The notes beneath the pieces are model-generated. The model saw nothing but the letters and a program-made list of their open reading frames with translations, was not told the origin of the DNA and did not search any database. From Psychrobacter sp. BI730 (GTDB lineage Bacteria > Pseudomonadota > Gammaproteobacteria > Pseudomonadales > Moraxellaceae): a stretch of 64,000 nucleotides of DNA. The stretch lies in NCBI RefSeq assembly GCF_013414195.1, contig NZ_JAATTV010000003.1, positions 213,817 through 277,816 on the forward strand, in the 5' to 3' direction. A program made the translations under genes and the position numbers. Of the stretch, positions 10,418-20,060 are shown one piece after another (position 1 is the stretch's first letter; every line of letters starts with the position of its first letter).

Positions 10418-11269
10418 TTAGTTAGCACCTACTGCTTGTGCCAATTCTGCTGCAGGCAAGTAGCCACCTACTTGTTGTCCTGTCTCGGTAAATACCGCAG
10501 GCGTACCACGCACACCAAGTCTTGAGCCTAGAGCCATATGTTCTTGGACAGGGTTGGCACAGCTAGGGGCCTGTACGTTGGCACCGATTTTTGCTTGATC
10601 CATTGCAGCTTTACGATCCTGACTACACCAGATCGCTTCCATTTTTGGTACAGACTCTTGACTGCGTGGCCATGCCAGATAACGAACCTCGATACCGCGT
10701 GCATTGATATCATCCATTTCTGAATGTAGTTTGCGACAGTAGCCACAGTCTGCATCGGTAAAGGCATAGATGACGGCTTTAGTTTCGCCTTTTGCTGGAT
10801 AAATCACCATGTCTTTTTTATCGACGGCTTTTAGCGCTTCTTGTGCTGTCGTAGCAACTAGGACAGCACTGATATCGACTGGAGCGGCATCACCCACAGC
10901 GATGATCTGACCTTGAATAATATGCTTGCCAGCTTTATCAGTAAAGAAAGAAGGTAGACCTTCAGCGGTCACCCAATAAATACCATCCATATCTGTCGGT
11001 ACAGCCGAGACAATAGTTTCCTCGATACCAGAGCTTTTTAGGTTCGCCTGTAACGCCTTCACCACGGTTGCATCATTACCAGCTGAGGGATTAGTAGTGG
11101 CTTTTGTCTGGGCAGCGTTTACAACGCTAGTATTGCTGGTTGCATCAGCGGCATTGTTTGAGCAGCCAGCAGCGATACCAACTAACAGCGCACTCATCAT
11201 AAAACGAGATAGAACGGTACGAGAAAGAGGATTACGCAAGGTAGTATTTTTGATAGTGGGGAACGGCAT
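10418..11269 (-). CDS. dsbC: DsbC-family thiol:disulfide interchange protein
   Basis: This is a periplasmic disulfide isomerase-like protein of 283 residues. The thioredoxin fold contains the active site CGYC (Cys175-Cys178) in AFTDADCGYCRKLH, the downstream AIWCSQDRKAA...SCANP pair that forms the second, structural disulfide of DsbC, and the cis-Pro loop RGTPAVF. The DsbC dimerisation domain spans roughly residues 65-140. The N-terminus has a hydrophobic core ending GIAAGC (Cys36), which could be a lipobox, so the protein may be membrane-anchored rather than soluble; an Ala/Thr/Ser-rich linker follows. Synteny with hom supports dsbC rather than dsbG. Confidence 0.9.
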   Translation of the reverse strand: MPFPTIKNTTLRNPLSRTVLSRFMMSALLVGIAAGCSNNAADATSNTSVVNAAQTKATTNPSAGNDATVVKALQANLKSSGIEETIVSAVPTDMDGIYWVTAEGLPSFFTDKAGKHIIQGQIIAVGDAAPVDISAVLVATTAQEALKAVDKKDMVIYPAKGETKAVIYAFTDADCGYCRKLHSEMDDINARGIEVRYLAWPRSQESVPKMEAIWCSQDRKAAMDQAKIGANVQAPSCANPVQEHMALGSRLGVRGTPAVFTETGQQVGGYLPAAELAQAVGAN

Positions 11270-11673
11270 ACGGGTTTCCTATAGGCGTCGCGCCTAATCA
11301 TGAGTTCGTTATAAAAACGCTATAAACTTTTCTATATAGTAATGTGTCTTGGCAGTGTTTTAAAGGTCTAACATTGAAGAAGTTCTTATAACTTATTGAT
11401 AATAAAAGATAGGTAGTAATAGCCTTCATATTACCATATTTACGCCAAATAATAGCAAAGGGAAGGCTGCCAAGAAGTATCAGTAAAGCCAACTTTGAAG
11501 AATAGCTATCAACATAAATTCAAAAAATAAGATACATTTGTGCTATTTAACATAGTTGCTTGAACTTGTAATCTAGGGCTAATCGCATTGTTTCTATAAA
11601 AATCTATATAAAATGCGTTGTATAAACCATTTGAGAACGACTTACTTTAACAAATTTGCTTTAAGGAGCACAC
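11270..11673. other. Divergent intergenic region dsbC / DUF808 gene
   Basis: This 404-bp AT-rich region should contain promoters for both divergent genes. AAGGAG lies just before the DUF808 start at 11674. Nothing else is recognised. Confidence 0.5.
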
Positions 11674-12615
11674 ATGGCAGGTGCCAGTTTATTAACCTTA
11701 CTCGATGACATCAGCGTTTTAATGGATGATGTGAGCGTCATGACCAAAGTTGCCGCCAAAAAAACCGCGGGCTTAGTTGGTGATGATTTAGCACTCAATG
11801 CCGAGCAGGTCACAGGGGTTAAGCCAAATCGTGAGCTCCCCGTCATTTGGGCAGTTGCCAAAGGCTCTGCCGTGAACAAAGTGATTTTAGTACCAGCGGC
11901 GCTATTGATCAGTTATTTTATACCGTGGTTGATTACTCCGCTATTGATGATCGGAGGGCTATACCTGAGTTATGAAGGGGCTGAGAAGGTCATTCACAAG
12001 TTTTGGCCGAAATTGTTGCCTCATGATGAAGAGCAAAATGCCCGTTTAAAAGCCAATGCAGATGAGTCGGTAGATTTGGTCGCGTTTGAAAAGGACAAAA
12101 TCAAAGGTGCCATACGTACCGATTTTATATTGTCAGCTGAGATTATTGTTATCTCTTTAGGCGCAATTACAGCAGCTGGTGGAGATATTGTCCAAAAAGG
12201 CATCGTACTTTCGATAGTGGCTGCTGTCGTGACCGTCGGTATTTACGGCTTAGTTGCAGGCATCGTAAAGATTGATGATGCGGGTCTGCATTTGATTGAA
12301 AACTCACAAGCAGGTGATAGTAAACGCAAATTTGGCGAGTTTATGCTTGCGGCTGCGCCAAAGCTTATGAAGTTTTTATCTATAGCGGGCACGATTGCGA
12401 TGTTCTTGGTGGGCGGCGGTATTATCGTTCACGGTATCGGCTTTTTGCATCACAGTGTAGAAGACATTGCCCATCTTACTGGGGTATTTGAAGGGTTAAC
12501 CGCGTCATTGTTAAATGGATTGGTCGGACTGATTGTTGGCGCTATTGTGGTAGCTATTGTTACTACTATTGGCAAAATGCGTGGTAAAGATGACACAGCG
12601 TCTTCTGCACATTAA
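11674..12615 (+). CDS. DUF808 (YedI-family) inner membrane protein
   Basis: This 313-residue polytopic membrane protein is of unknown function. Its N-terminus MAGASLLTLLDDISVLMDDV and the following VAAKKTAGLVGDDLALNAEQ are signatures of the DUF808/YedI family. About five or six hydrophobic segments follow: near residues 70-95, 150-175, 180-205, 230-255 and 270-300. A short His/Asp-rich tail ends the protein. AAGGAGCACAC precedes the ATG, a strong ribosome site. It is a single gene with its own terminator, shared with convergent rne. No functional neighbour hints at its role. Confidence 0.9.
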   Translation: MAGASLLTLLDDISVLMDDVSVMTKVAAKKTAGLVGDDLALNAEQVTGVKPNRELPVIWAVAKGSAVNKVILVPAALLISYFIPWLITPLLMIGGLYLSYEGAEKVIHKFWPKLLPHDEEQNARLKANADESVDLVAFEKDKIKGAIRTDFILSAEIIVISLGAITAAGGDIVQKGIVLSIVAAVVTVGIYGLVAGIVKIDDAGLHLIENSQAGDSKRKFGEFMLAAAPKLMKFLSIAGTIAMFLVGGGIIVHGIGFLHHSVEDIAHLTGVFEGLTASLLNGLVGLIVGAIVVAIVTTIGKMRGKDDTASSAH

Positions 12616-12677
12616 GCTTATCTGCTTTCTATTGTCTCTCGTTTGAATTAGCAAGTAAGTTTGACTGTATTAAGATA

Positions 12678-12713
12678 AAAAGCCCCAAAGCTACAAATAG
12701 CTTTGGGGCTTTT
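12678..12713. terminator. Bidirectional terminator between the DUF808 gene and rne
   Basis: The perfect 16-bp stem AAAAGCCCCAAAGCTA / TAGCTTTGGGGCTTTT has a 4-nt loop, with A and T runs on both sides. It serves both convergent genes. Confidence 0.92.
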
Positions 12714-12731
12714 ACATTTGAGCTTATATGA

Positions 12732-15700
12732 CTAGCTGTCGCTGTCTACATCATCAGATGCGAGCTTTTCAGCCTGCGTCGGCTTCTTATGATCCATCTT
12801 AGGCTTACGACTGCGCGCCTTTGGTACTTTTGGCGTAGTCAGATTAAACATACCAGTCTGTGGAAGCAATTGCTCAGCCACATTTTCGATCATGTTTTTA
12901 TAGCTGGCTATGGTCGTCTTAGACTTAGCTGCCTGACTGTCATCTTTGCTAGCCTCTTTAGTAGCTTCTACTACTACCGATTCAGTCGTCTGCTCAGTCT
13001 CTAACACGTTTTCTGCAGCATTTTCTACTTCATTGCCAGTTTGCTCTGCAGGGATTTCGACCTCCGCTTCCTTAGCTTCTGACTGAGCACGCTCGACTTC
13101 TAGCAATTGCTCACTATCAGCACTGACATTTTCTGTCTGTGTCTGATTGGCGAGGGCAGTCGCTTCAACGTCATGCGCATCGACTTCGTTATCGGTTTGC
13201 ACGACGGTAGCTTGTTCAGCAGGTACGCTCAATACAGTGGGTTCCTGATAATCAGGGTGCTGTCCGCGCGGATCGTTGCTAGCACGCTTAGTGATAGCAC
13301 GTGGCTCAACGTCTGTCTTACCTTGTGGTGCTGCGAATTGACTGACAGCTTGAGTCATCGCTTCAAAGCGTGCGAGGTAGTCGGCAGCCAATGGTTGATA
13401 GCCATAGTTACTAAAGACAAAGCTCTGGCTAGCAGCATTAGAGCTATTATTAGCACCCTGAGATTGCTCATTATGCAACGCAATAGTCGCGATAAAGCAG
13501 TTGATAATGCCTTCTTCTGCTAAGCGCGTTTGCGCCTCTGGTAGCGTTGCACGAATAAACTCACCAACCGTACCACGTATTGCTGGCACATTAGTAGCAG
13601 CTGGCTTATCCGCTTGAGCAGCTTGCTGAGCGAGTACTACACGTGGATCGTTACTCGCTTGACCAAATTTCTCAGCAGTCACGTAACGTGCGCCAAATAG
13701 TGCTTCATGGGTTAGCTCAAGTGCTGAGTTACTCACATTACCTGTGCTTGCACTATTACTATCAGCCTGAGTGTTTTGAGCTTCACCACTCTTACTCACA
13801 TTTTCAGCAGTCTTGGTTTCCTGCTGTTTTGGAGTCTGAGTTTCTTTAGCTTCTTCTACGTCAGTAGTTACCGACGTTGGAGCTTCTGCTTTACTTTCGG
13901 TGTTACTTGTAGAAGTCGATTGAGCTTCTACAACTACAGGTGCTTTTTTCTCTTCAGCAGCCTGCTCATGCTTAGGAGCATTGTTTTGCACCTTAGCGTG
14001 TTCAGTAGTTGCACGCTTATCATCATTTACCTGATTAGCGTTGGCTTCCACCGTACTTTTTTCGTTATCGCTTTTTTCATCAGCGTTCGGAGCACTGGTG
14101 TTTTGCTTACCAGTGTTCTGCTTATTGCTACTATGCTTATCAGTAGGTTCTTGAGCAGCTGTTTCGTTTGAGCGCTCATCTTTTGCTACGTTATTTGTCG
14201 CGCTTCGCTGCTCACTAGTCTGAGTTTTGGCCTGTGTGGATTTGCTATCATCTAAAGATAGGTGCACCACTTCAGGTGCTTTTAGCTCAGTTGGCGCTTC
14301 ATTGACCTGTAGCACGACTTCGTTAGGGTCTTGATTACGGCGTGCGCTATGTTGATTTTTGCTATTGGCAGCATCGTGGTTTCTAGCGTTCTGCTGCTTG
14401 CTGTGCTTAACGCTGTCAGCCGTTAGTGTTTCACCGCGCTCTAGCTTACCGCGTGAGCCGCGTTGGCTATGCGATTTACGCTTAGTACGAGTTTGCTCAT
14501 CTGCTTTAGAGCTGTTTCCGTTATCAGCATCACTGCGCTCGCTTGCGTTACGATTGCTGTTCTGTTGATTGCTATCTTGGCGGTTATTACGATTGCGATC
14601 GTTCGTGCGTCTGTTATCGTTCTGACGCTTGTCTTGCTGTCTTTGGTCTTGAGTATCAGACGACTTGTCATCAGCACTGTTTGAGCCAGTACTTTCTGAG
14701 CTACTGTTTACGTTGCCAGCAGTCTCGTCAGTTGTCTCTTTTCTTTGACGCGGCTTAGAAGATCTAGACTTACGCGGCTTACGTCTTCTTCTGTCTTCAT
14801 TGCTGCTGTCGTCAGTCTCGCTGTCATTGCGACGCGCCTGTTGACGATTAGCATTGTTATCTGACTGTTGGCCGTCGTTTTTCTGACTGTTGTTTTGTTG
14901 AGTTGGCTGCTCACTAGTTACAGCGGCACTATTCAATGCATTGCTATCAACTTGACCAAACGAGCCTAAGCTTTGCGCGCCAGTGTTTACTAGCGCTTCG
15001 ATTGCTTGAGCGGCATCTCGGCTACTGACACTAGGTGTGGTTGTGGCTTGCGGCGCTTGAGCGAATAGATTTGATAACCACGCAACGGCTTTCGGTTGAG
15101 CAGTAGCCTCGACACTCTGTGTCTGCGGTGCTACTGGAGCGGCAACACTAGCAGTTTTATTGGCTTGCGGTGCATGTGCAGGCGACACGTCGTTGGTATT
15201 TTTATGATTACGACGATCATTGCTATGATTTACCGTATCATTCTGCGTTTGCGTGGCTGCATTCTGCTGTGTGTTTGAGCGGCTCTGCTTATTATCTGCA
15301 GTTTTACGAGGCTGGCGAGTAGGCTGCTGTTCAGGACGTTCTTTTTCAGCAGTCTGCCAGTCAACGTTGTAGCCAAGGTCACTATGCTCTTGTTGCTGAG
15401 TATCAGTGATACGCTCATAGCTCGATGGAGCAAAGCCATCACGGTTGAAATGGAGCTTGAAGTTTGGTGATTCTAAATGCGCGTGTGGCAAAATAGTAAT
15501 ACGCGTGCCACTGTCTTGCTCAAGATAAACCAAGCTATCGCGCTTCTCATTTAATAAGAATGCAGCGATGTCCGTTGGAACTTCTGCTTGTACTTCACCT
15601 TGACGTTCTTTTAGAGCGATTTGCTCAATTTGACGCATGATAGATAGCGACAATGAACGCAAGTCACGAATCATACCGTTGCCATGACAACGTGGGCAAA

Positions 15701-16895
15701 TATAGCCAGTTGACTCTTCTAACGAAGGACGTAGACGCTGACGGCTCATTTCCATTAGACCAAATTTAGAGATATCACCAAACTGAACGCGTGCACGGTC
15801 ATATTTGGTCGCGTCAATCAGACGTTTTTCTACTTCTTTTTGGTGCTTATTGTCATTCATGTCAATGAAATCAATAACGATTAAACCACCCATATCACGC
15901 AAACGAAGCTGACGAGCAATCTCATCGGCTGCTTCTAAGTTGGTATGGTAAGCGGTCTCAGCAACATCTGAACCTTTGGTTGACTTAGCTGAGTTAATGT
16001 CGATAGAGACTAGTGCTTCTGTTTGGTCAATAACGATTGAACCACCTGATGGCAGACGAACTTCACGCTGATAAGCGGTTTCGATTTGCTTTTCGATATT
16101 GAAGCGCGAAAACATCGGCTCATAATCGGTATATTTGCGTAACTTTTCGGCTTGTTTTGGCATTACCGCATCGATAAACCCAGCCGCTTCAATGTAAGCA
16201 TTTTCGTTATCGATCCAAATTTCAGCGATGTCATCACGTAGATAATCACGAACAGCACGTGTGACAACGCCCGCTTCTTGGTGAACCAAGCGCGGTGATG
16301 GGTATTTTTGGTTTTGTTCTTGAATGGCTTGCCAAATATTGAGCAAGTGGTTTAGATCGTGCTGCAAGTCTTCTTGCGTTTTACCAATACCAGCAGTACG
16401 GATGATGACACTCATGCCTTTTGGTAAATCAAGATTGCTCAGCATACGCTTCATATCTTCACGCAGTTTGCCTGAGATTTGACGTGAGATACCACCGCCG
16501 CGAGGGTTGTTTGGCATCAATACCAGATAACGACCGGCTAATGAGACATACGTCGATAGGGCAGCGCCTTTATTGCCGCGCTCTTCTTTTTCGACTTGGA
16601 CGATTAGCTCGTCGCCTTCTTTGATCAGTTTTTTGATGTTTTCGTCACGTGGGTTGCCGCTTAGGTATTCAGCAGAGATTTCACGGATTGGCAAAAAACC
16701 TTGGCGCTGAGAACCATATTCGACGAATACTGCTTCAAGCGATGGCTCGACACGAGTCACATGGCCTTTATAGATGTTAGATTTTTTTTGCTCGCGAGTA
16801 CGGTTTTCTAGGTCGAAATCGTACAGATGATTGCCTTTACATAAGGCGACCCGAATCTCTTCGTTTTGAGTAGCGTTGATCAAAATGCGTTTCAT
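12732..16895 (-). CDS. rne: Ribonuclease E
   Basis: RNase E is the main endonuclease for mRNA decay and for rRNA and tRNA processing, and it scaffolds the degradosome. The catalytic half is well conserved. It has an S1 domain (about residues 38-120), the RNase H-like and 5' sensor regions, the metal-binding aspartates Asp299 (SIDINSAK) and Asp342 (IVIDFIDMND), and the Zn-link Cys400/Cys403 (CPRCHGNG). At 1387 residues it is much longer than the E. coli protein (1061). The excess lies in an 850-residue C-terminal region that is disordered and rich in Asn, Gln, Ser, Thr, Glu and Lys, with an Arg-rich block RRRRKPRKSRSSKPRQRKE near residue 705, likely for RNA binding. It is divergent from rluC as in E. 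coli. Confidence 0.97.
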   Translation of the reverse strand: MKRILINATQNEEIRVALCKGNHLYDFDLENRTREQKKSNIYKGHVTRVEPSLEAVFVEYGSQRQGFLPIREISAEYLSGNPRDENIKKLIKEGDELIVQVEKEERGNKGAALSTYVSLAGRYLVLMPNNPRGGGISRQISGKLREDMKRMLSNLDLPKGMSVIIRTAGIGKTQEDLQHDLNHLLNIWQAIQEQNQKYPSPRLVHQEAGVVTRAVRDYLRDDIAEIWIDNENAYIEAAGFIDAVMPKQAEKLRKYTDYEPMFSRFNIEKQIETAYQREVRLPSGGSIVIDQTEALVSIDINSAKSTKGSDVAETAYHTNLEAADEIARQLRLRDMGGLIVIDFIDMNDNKHQKEVEKRLIDATKYDRARVQFGDISKFGLMEMSRQRLRPSLEESTGYICPRCHGNGMIRDLRSLSLSIMRQIEQIALKERQGEVQAEVPTDIAAFLLNEKRDSLVYLEQDSGTRITILPHAHLESPNFKLHFNRDGFAPSSYERITDTQQQEHSDLGYNVDWQTAEKERPEQQPTRQPRKTADNKQSRSNTQQNAATQTQNDTVNHSNDRRNHKNTNDVSPAHAPQANKTASVAAPVAPQTQSVEATAQPKAVAWLSNLFAQAPQATTTPSVSSRDAAQAIEALVNTGAQSLGSFGQVDSNALNSAAVTSEQPTQQNNSQKNDGQQSDNNANRQQARRNDSETDDSSNEDRRRRKPRKSRSSKPRQRKETTDETAGNVNSSSESTGSNSADDKSSDTQDQRQQDKRQNDNRRTNDRNRNNRQDSNQQNSNRNASERSDADNGNSSKADEQTRTKRKSHSQRGSRGKLERGETLTADSVKHSKQQNARNHDAANSKNQHSARRNQDPNEVVLQVNEAPTELKAPEVVHLSLDDSKSTQAKTQTSEQRSATNNVAKDERSNETAAQEPTDKHSSNKQNTGKQNTSAPNADEKSDNEKSTVEANANQVNDDKRATTEHAKVQNNAPKHEQAAEEKKAPVVVEAQSTSTSNTESKAEAPTSVTTDVEEAKETQTPKQQETKTAENVSKSGEAQNTQADSNSASTGNVSNSALELTHEALFGARYVTAEKFGQASNDPRVVLAQQAAQADKPAATNVPAIRGTVGEFIRATLPEAQTRLAEEGIINCFIATIALHNEQSQGANNSSNAASQSFVFSNYGYQPLAADYLARFEAMTQAVSQFAAPQGKTDVEPRAITKRASNDPRGQHPDYQEPTVLSVPAEQATVVQTDNEVDAHDVEATALANQTQTENVSADSEQLLEVERAQSEAKEAEVEIPAEQTGNEVENAAENVLETEQTTESVVVEATKEASKDDSQAAKSKTTIASYKNMIENVAEQLLPQTGMFNLTTPKVPKARSRKPKMDHKKPTQAEKLASDDVDSDS

Positions 16896-18069
16896 ATTTG
16901 TATCCTATGAGTACGCATGACAACGATAAGACAGTCTTTAGGACATAGTGGCAAGTGTGGCTAATATTGTGATTAGCGTGTGTAGATGTTCATTAACGGT
17001 AGAACGTAAATCGTGGGTTTCATAAAGCACATGGGCTTTTTCAATGGCTTCTTTTTTTACCTGAAGTAATGAGCGGTGCTCACGTTAATATCAGTAATAT
17101 AGGGTGTAAGGCTATGGTACTTATATTTTATCATCAGTAAACTTGGTACATATATGATTGGGTCAGCGAGTCAAAGCGCTCTTATTCTCAGTACGTTCTA
17201 TTGGTAGTGATTTCAGCGCACGTTGTAAGCGTGGGCGAGGGTCAGTTACAGTTCTAAAAAATACTGATATTAAAAAGGCGTGGCGCTGTTGCCATTCATC
17301 CATCAAAGTCTAACAATAATATCGCGGTCATGATTGCTACTATATAGTGGCGTCATTCAGCGGTTGTTTTTCAGGTGAAGCAATTGGTTACTCTTTGTTT
17401 ATCGTTCTTTGTATAACGTCAATAATATCTTGGGTGTCTCAAGGTTAGGTGTCGCAGCTTTTGTTATCAGCGGGGCGTACTTGGCAAACAGAGTAATGGA
17501 CCAGCTTGTCAGCGTGGTATCGTATTTACATTGTTATCGTCATCTGTTTGACCACCAATACTTAGGCAGCTATCGATATACTTTTCGATCCTAACGCTAA
17601 ACTACCCATACTTGCTCAACTATGCTGGCATAAAGAACCATCAGATAAATAGTCATTAAATAATGATTGGTTATCGAGTACGGTCGTTGTCATGCAATTA
17701 GTGAGTCAGTGTTGTGTTGTAATCGGTTAATAAGCTGATTTATTATCAGCGTGATTAACGCGATGGTATTTAGTGTCACTATTTATTTTATGGTACCGAA
17801 TAACATTCAGTACAGTATTTTTAATTTGTAGGGCTATATTTGGTAAGTAATACCTCTAAATAAATAACGCGCCCTAAAATCAGATGAAACGTGTCAGGTC
17901 AGCAGCATAAATAGTGTCAACCTCTTTACTGGCAAGTAGTAGAAAACTAACAGGCAATAAAAGGGTGGTCAACTATTTGTAACAACAATGATTATTGCTG
18001 TCGCCTCTGCTTAATTGTCGCTCAACATGCTAAACTATAGCAAATCTTTGTGTAAATACCTAACTAAAA
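16896..18069. other. Long rne-rluC divergent intergenic region (rne leader)
   Basis: This 1174-bp region has no credible gene. In E. coli the same divergent gap holds the long autoregulatory rne 5' leader, whose hairpins let RNase E cleave its own message. Here the part next to rne (about 16896-17300) is the likely leader. A strong compound hairpin lies at 17726-17759. Small open frames, such as one of 61 codons near 17409, have no ribosome site or recognisable sequence. Confidence 0.6.
17726..17759. repeat. Compound inverted repeat in the rne-rluC region
   Basis: The outer arms GTTAAT / ATTAAC enclose perfect inner arms GCTGAT / ATCAGC around a 5-nt loop. There is no T run, so it is not an obvious terminator. 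It may be an operator or RNA structure. Confidence 0.5.
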
Positions 18070-19095
18070 ATGACAAACTCAAAAATGACTGACGACGCTA
18101 CTACCCATGAAGCCCCTGCTATTTTTAATAGCAAAACACGCCCACAAAGCGCTGACGATGAGATTAGCAACTTCGGTAAGGTGAACTACCTCGAAGTAAC
18201 GCGCCATCAACACGATCAACGTTTGGATAATTTTTTGTTAAACCGTTTAAAAGGTTTGCCAAAATCACATATCTACAAAATGATTCGCTCAGATGAGATA
18301 CGCGTCAATAATAAGCGCTGCAAAGCACACGATAGAGTGCAGCGTGAAGATGTGGTACGTATTGCCCCTGTAGAGCTAGCAACACGCGAAAAACCAATTA
18401 TTAGTACCGAGTTCGCCAAAAGTTTGCTGGCGCGAGTGGTTTACGAAGATGACGGTTTGATAGTGCTAAATAAGCCCTCTGGTATCGCTGTTCATGGCGG
18501 TAGCGGCTTGGACTTTGGTGTTATCGAAGCCATGCGTGAAGTGACGGGTAAAAAATACCTAGAGCTAATCCATCGCATTGATAAAGACACATCAGGGTTA
18601 CTGATGATTTCCAAGAAACGCTCAACGCTCAAAGTGTTGCAGCAGCATTTGGTAGACAAGACCATTCAGAAGCACTATCTGTGTCTTGCCAAAGGACAAC
18701 CTGCGCTTAATGAGCAACGTATCAATGCGCCGTTGCTACGTTATACACTTGCTAGTGGTGAGCGCCGAGTGAAAGTAGATAGCCAAGACCCTCAAGCGAA
18801 AGAAAGCCAGACTGATATTATTATTCATGATCGCTTTACGATTAATAGTCAACCAGTCAGCTTAATTGAAGCTAAGCCATTGACGGGTCGCACGCATCAA
18901 ATCCGCGTACATTTAGCGCATATCGGTCATGCCATTTTAGGTGATGACAAATATAACGTTCATGACAAATCAGGCGTCCATCGTCTGTGTTTACATGCAT
19001 GGCGCTTAGACATTCCAGGCTACAAGACCATTACTGCGCCATTGCCAGACGATATGGCAGATTGGCTACCAGAAACAACGAAATTGCCTGAATAG
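18070..19095 (+). CDS. rluC: 23S rRNA pseudouridine synthase RluC
   Basis: It converts uridines 955, 2504 and 2580 (E. coli numbering) of 23S rRNA to pseudouridine. The product is 341 residues. After a polar leader of about 40 residues comes an S4 RNA-binding domain (RLDNFLLNRLKGLPKSHIYK, residues 51-70, to about 100). The RluA-type catalytic domain follows, with the motif HRIDKDTSGLL and catalytic Asp171, and later GRTHQIRVHLAHIGHAILGDDKY. RluC rather than RluD is favoured by the divergent position beside rne, as in E. coli, and by the HAD phosphatase downstream, as in Pseudomonas. No strong ribosome site precedes the ATG. Confidence 0.93.
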   Translation: MTNSKMTDDATTHEAPAIFNSKTRPQSADDEISNFGKVNYLEVTRHQHDQRLDNFLLNRLKGLPKSHIYKMIRSDEIRVNNKRCKAHDRVQREDVVRIAPVELATREKPIISTEFAKSLLARVVYEDDGLIVLNKPSGIAVHGGSGLDFGVIEAMREVTGKKYLELIHRIDKDTSGLLMISKKRSTLKVLQQHLVDKTIQKHYLCLAKGQPALNEQRINAPLLRYTLASGERRVKVDSQDPQAKESQTDIIIHDRFTINSQPVSLIEAKPLTGRTHQIRVHLAHIGHAILGDDKYNVHDKSGVHRLCLHAWRLDIPGYKTITAPLPDDMADWLPETTKLPE

Positions 19096-19229
19096 TTTTT
19101 CAAAATTAACTCTTAAGCCAAACTATTTTTTTTATTTTCCTAAACGTCACGATATCTTATTTTTACGAATAAGCCACCGTGACGTTTTAGTATCTGCTAT
19201 TTATTACTGTTATTCATTAAGGTAAGTCC

Positions 19230-19937
19230 ATGACCAAACCAGCTACAACTTCAGAGTGTGTTATAAATGCTCAACTATCGGTAGAACACAATCTGTCTGA
19301 CAAAACGTTAATTATTTTTGATTGGGACGGCACCCTAATGGATTCAATCGGCCTGATTGTTGAGTCTATGCATGTGGCTGGCGAAGCACATGGGTTTGAG
19401 ACGACTGATAAAGCTGTAAAAGATATTATTGGTCTGAGCTTGATGAATGGGATTAAAATTTTATATCCGCAGGCAAACGATGCGCAGTTGCGTGAGATTC
19501 AGCAAACCTATGCAGAGTACTATATTGCCAATAGTCATAGTACGCCGCTATTTGAACCGATAGAGCATATGTTGCAAACTTTGCAGCAGCAGGGCAAAAC
19601 GCTCGCCGTAGCAACTGGTAAAAAAAGAAAAGGGCTAGATCGTGTATTAGATGCCTCAGATAGCCATGATTATTTTGCGATTACGCGTTGTGCTGATGAG
19701 TCAGGCTCCAAACCTGATCCACAGATGTTGACCGATATTTTGGAATACACGCAGCAGCAGGTTTCTGATGCTGTGTTTATCGGTGACAGTATATATGACA
19801 TTCAGATGGCAACAGCATTGGGCATGACCAGTATAGCGGTGAACTATGGTACGGCAACGAGTGCAGAGCTTGCTGCGCAAAATCCAACCTATCAGGTTGA
19901 TACTCCACAAGCGCTAGCGGCTTTGCTATGCGGGTAG
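19230..19937 (+). CDS. HAD-superfamily phosphatase (phosphoglycolate phosphatase-like)
   Basis: This 235-residue hydrolase of HAD subfamily IA probably removes phosphate from a small metabolite. Motif I is DWDGTLMDS, with nucleophile Asp31 and acid/base Asp33. Motif II Thr lies in VATGKKRKG, and motifs III/IV lie in KPDPQM and FIGDSIYDIQMA. The cap domain lies between residues 45 and 110. AAGG (19218) precedes the ATG. It follows rluC by 134 bp on the same strand, an order conserved in Pseudomonas, so the pair may be co-transcribed. The substrate cannot be read from the sequence; phosphoglycolate phosphatase is only the nearest general label. Confidence 0.85.
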   Translation: MTKPATTSECVINAQLSVEHNLSDKTLIIFDWDGTLMDSIGLIVESMHVAGEAHGFETTDKAVKDIIGLSLMNGIKILYPQANDAQLREIQQTYAEYYIANSHSTPLFEPIEHMLQTLQQQGKTLAVATGKKRKGLDRVLDASDSHDYFAITRCADESGSKPDPQMLTDILEYTQQQVSDAVFIGDSIYDIQMATALGMTSIAVNYGTATSAELAAQNPTYQVDTPQALAALLCG

Positions 19938-20006
19938 AGCTACTTTTACAATTCTTATTGTTTTTATAACATAACGATAATAATAATGAGTGAATAAACA
20001 GGCAAT

Positions 20007-20043
20007 AAAAAAGGGTTTATCGTAATAGCGATAAACCCTTTTT
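20007..20043. terminator. Bidirectional terminator between the HAD gene and engB
   Basis: The 12-bp stem AAGGGTTTATCG / CGATAAACCCTT has a 6-nt loop, flanked by A and T runs, between convergent genes. Confidence 0.9.
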
Positions 20044-20060
20044 ATTAAAGACAACGATGT

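Noticed and set aside
13107..14758. Several long open frames on the plus strand opposite the RNase E tail
   Set aside because: They are antisense shadows of low-complexity Ser/Gln/Asn codons, with no ribosome sites and no recognisable domains.
17409..17594. 61-codon frame in the rne-rluC region
   Set aside because: No ribosome site, atypical start and no family similarity.
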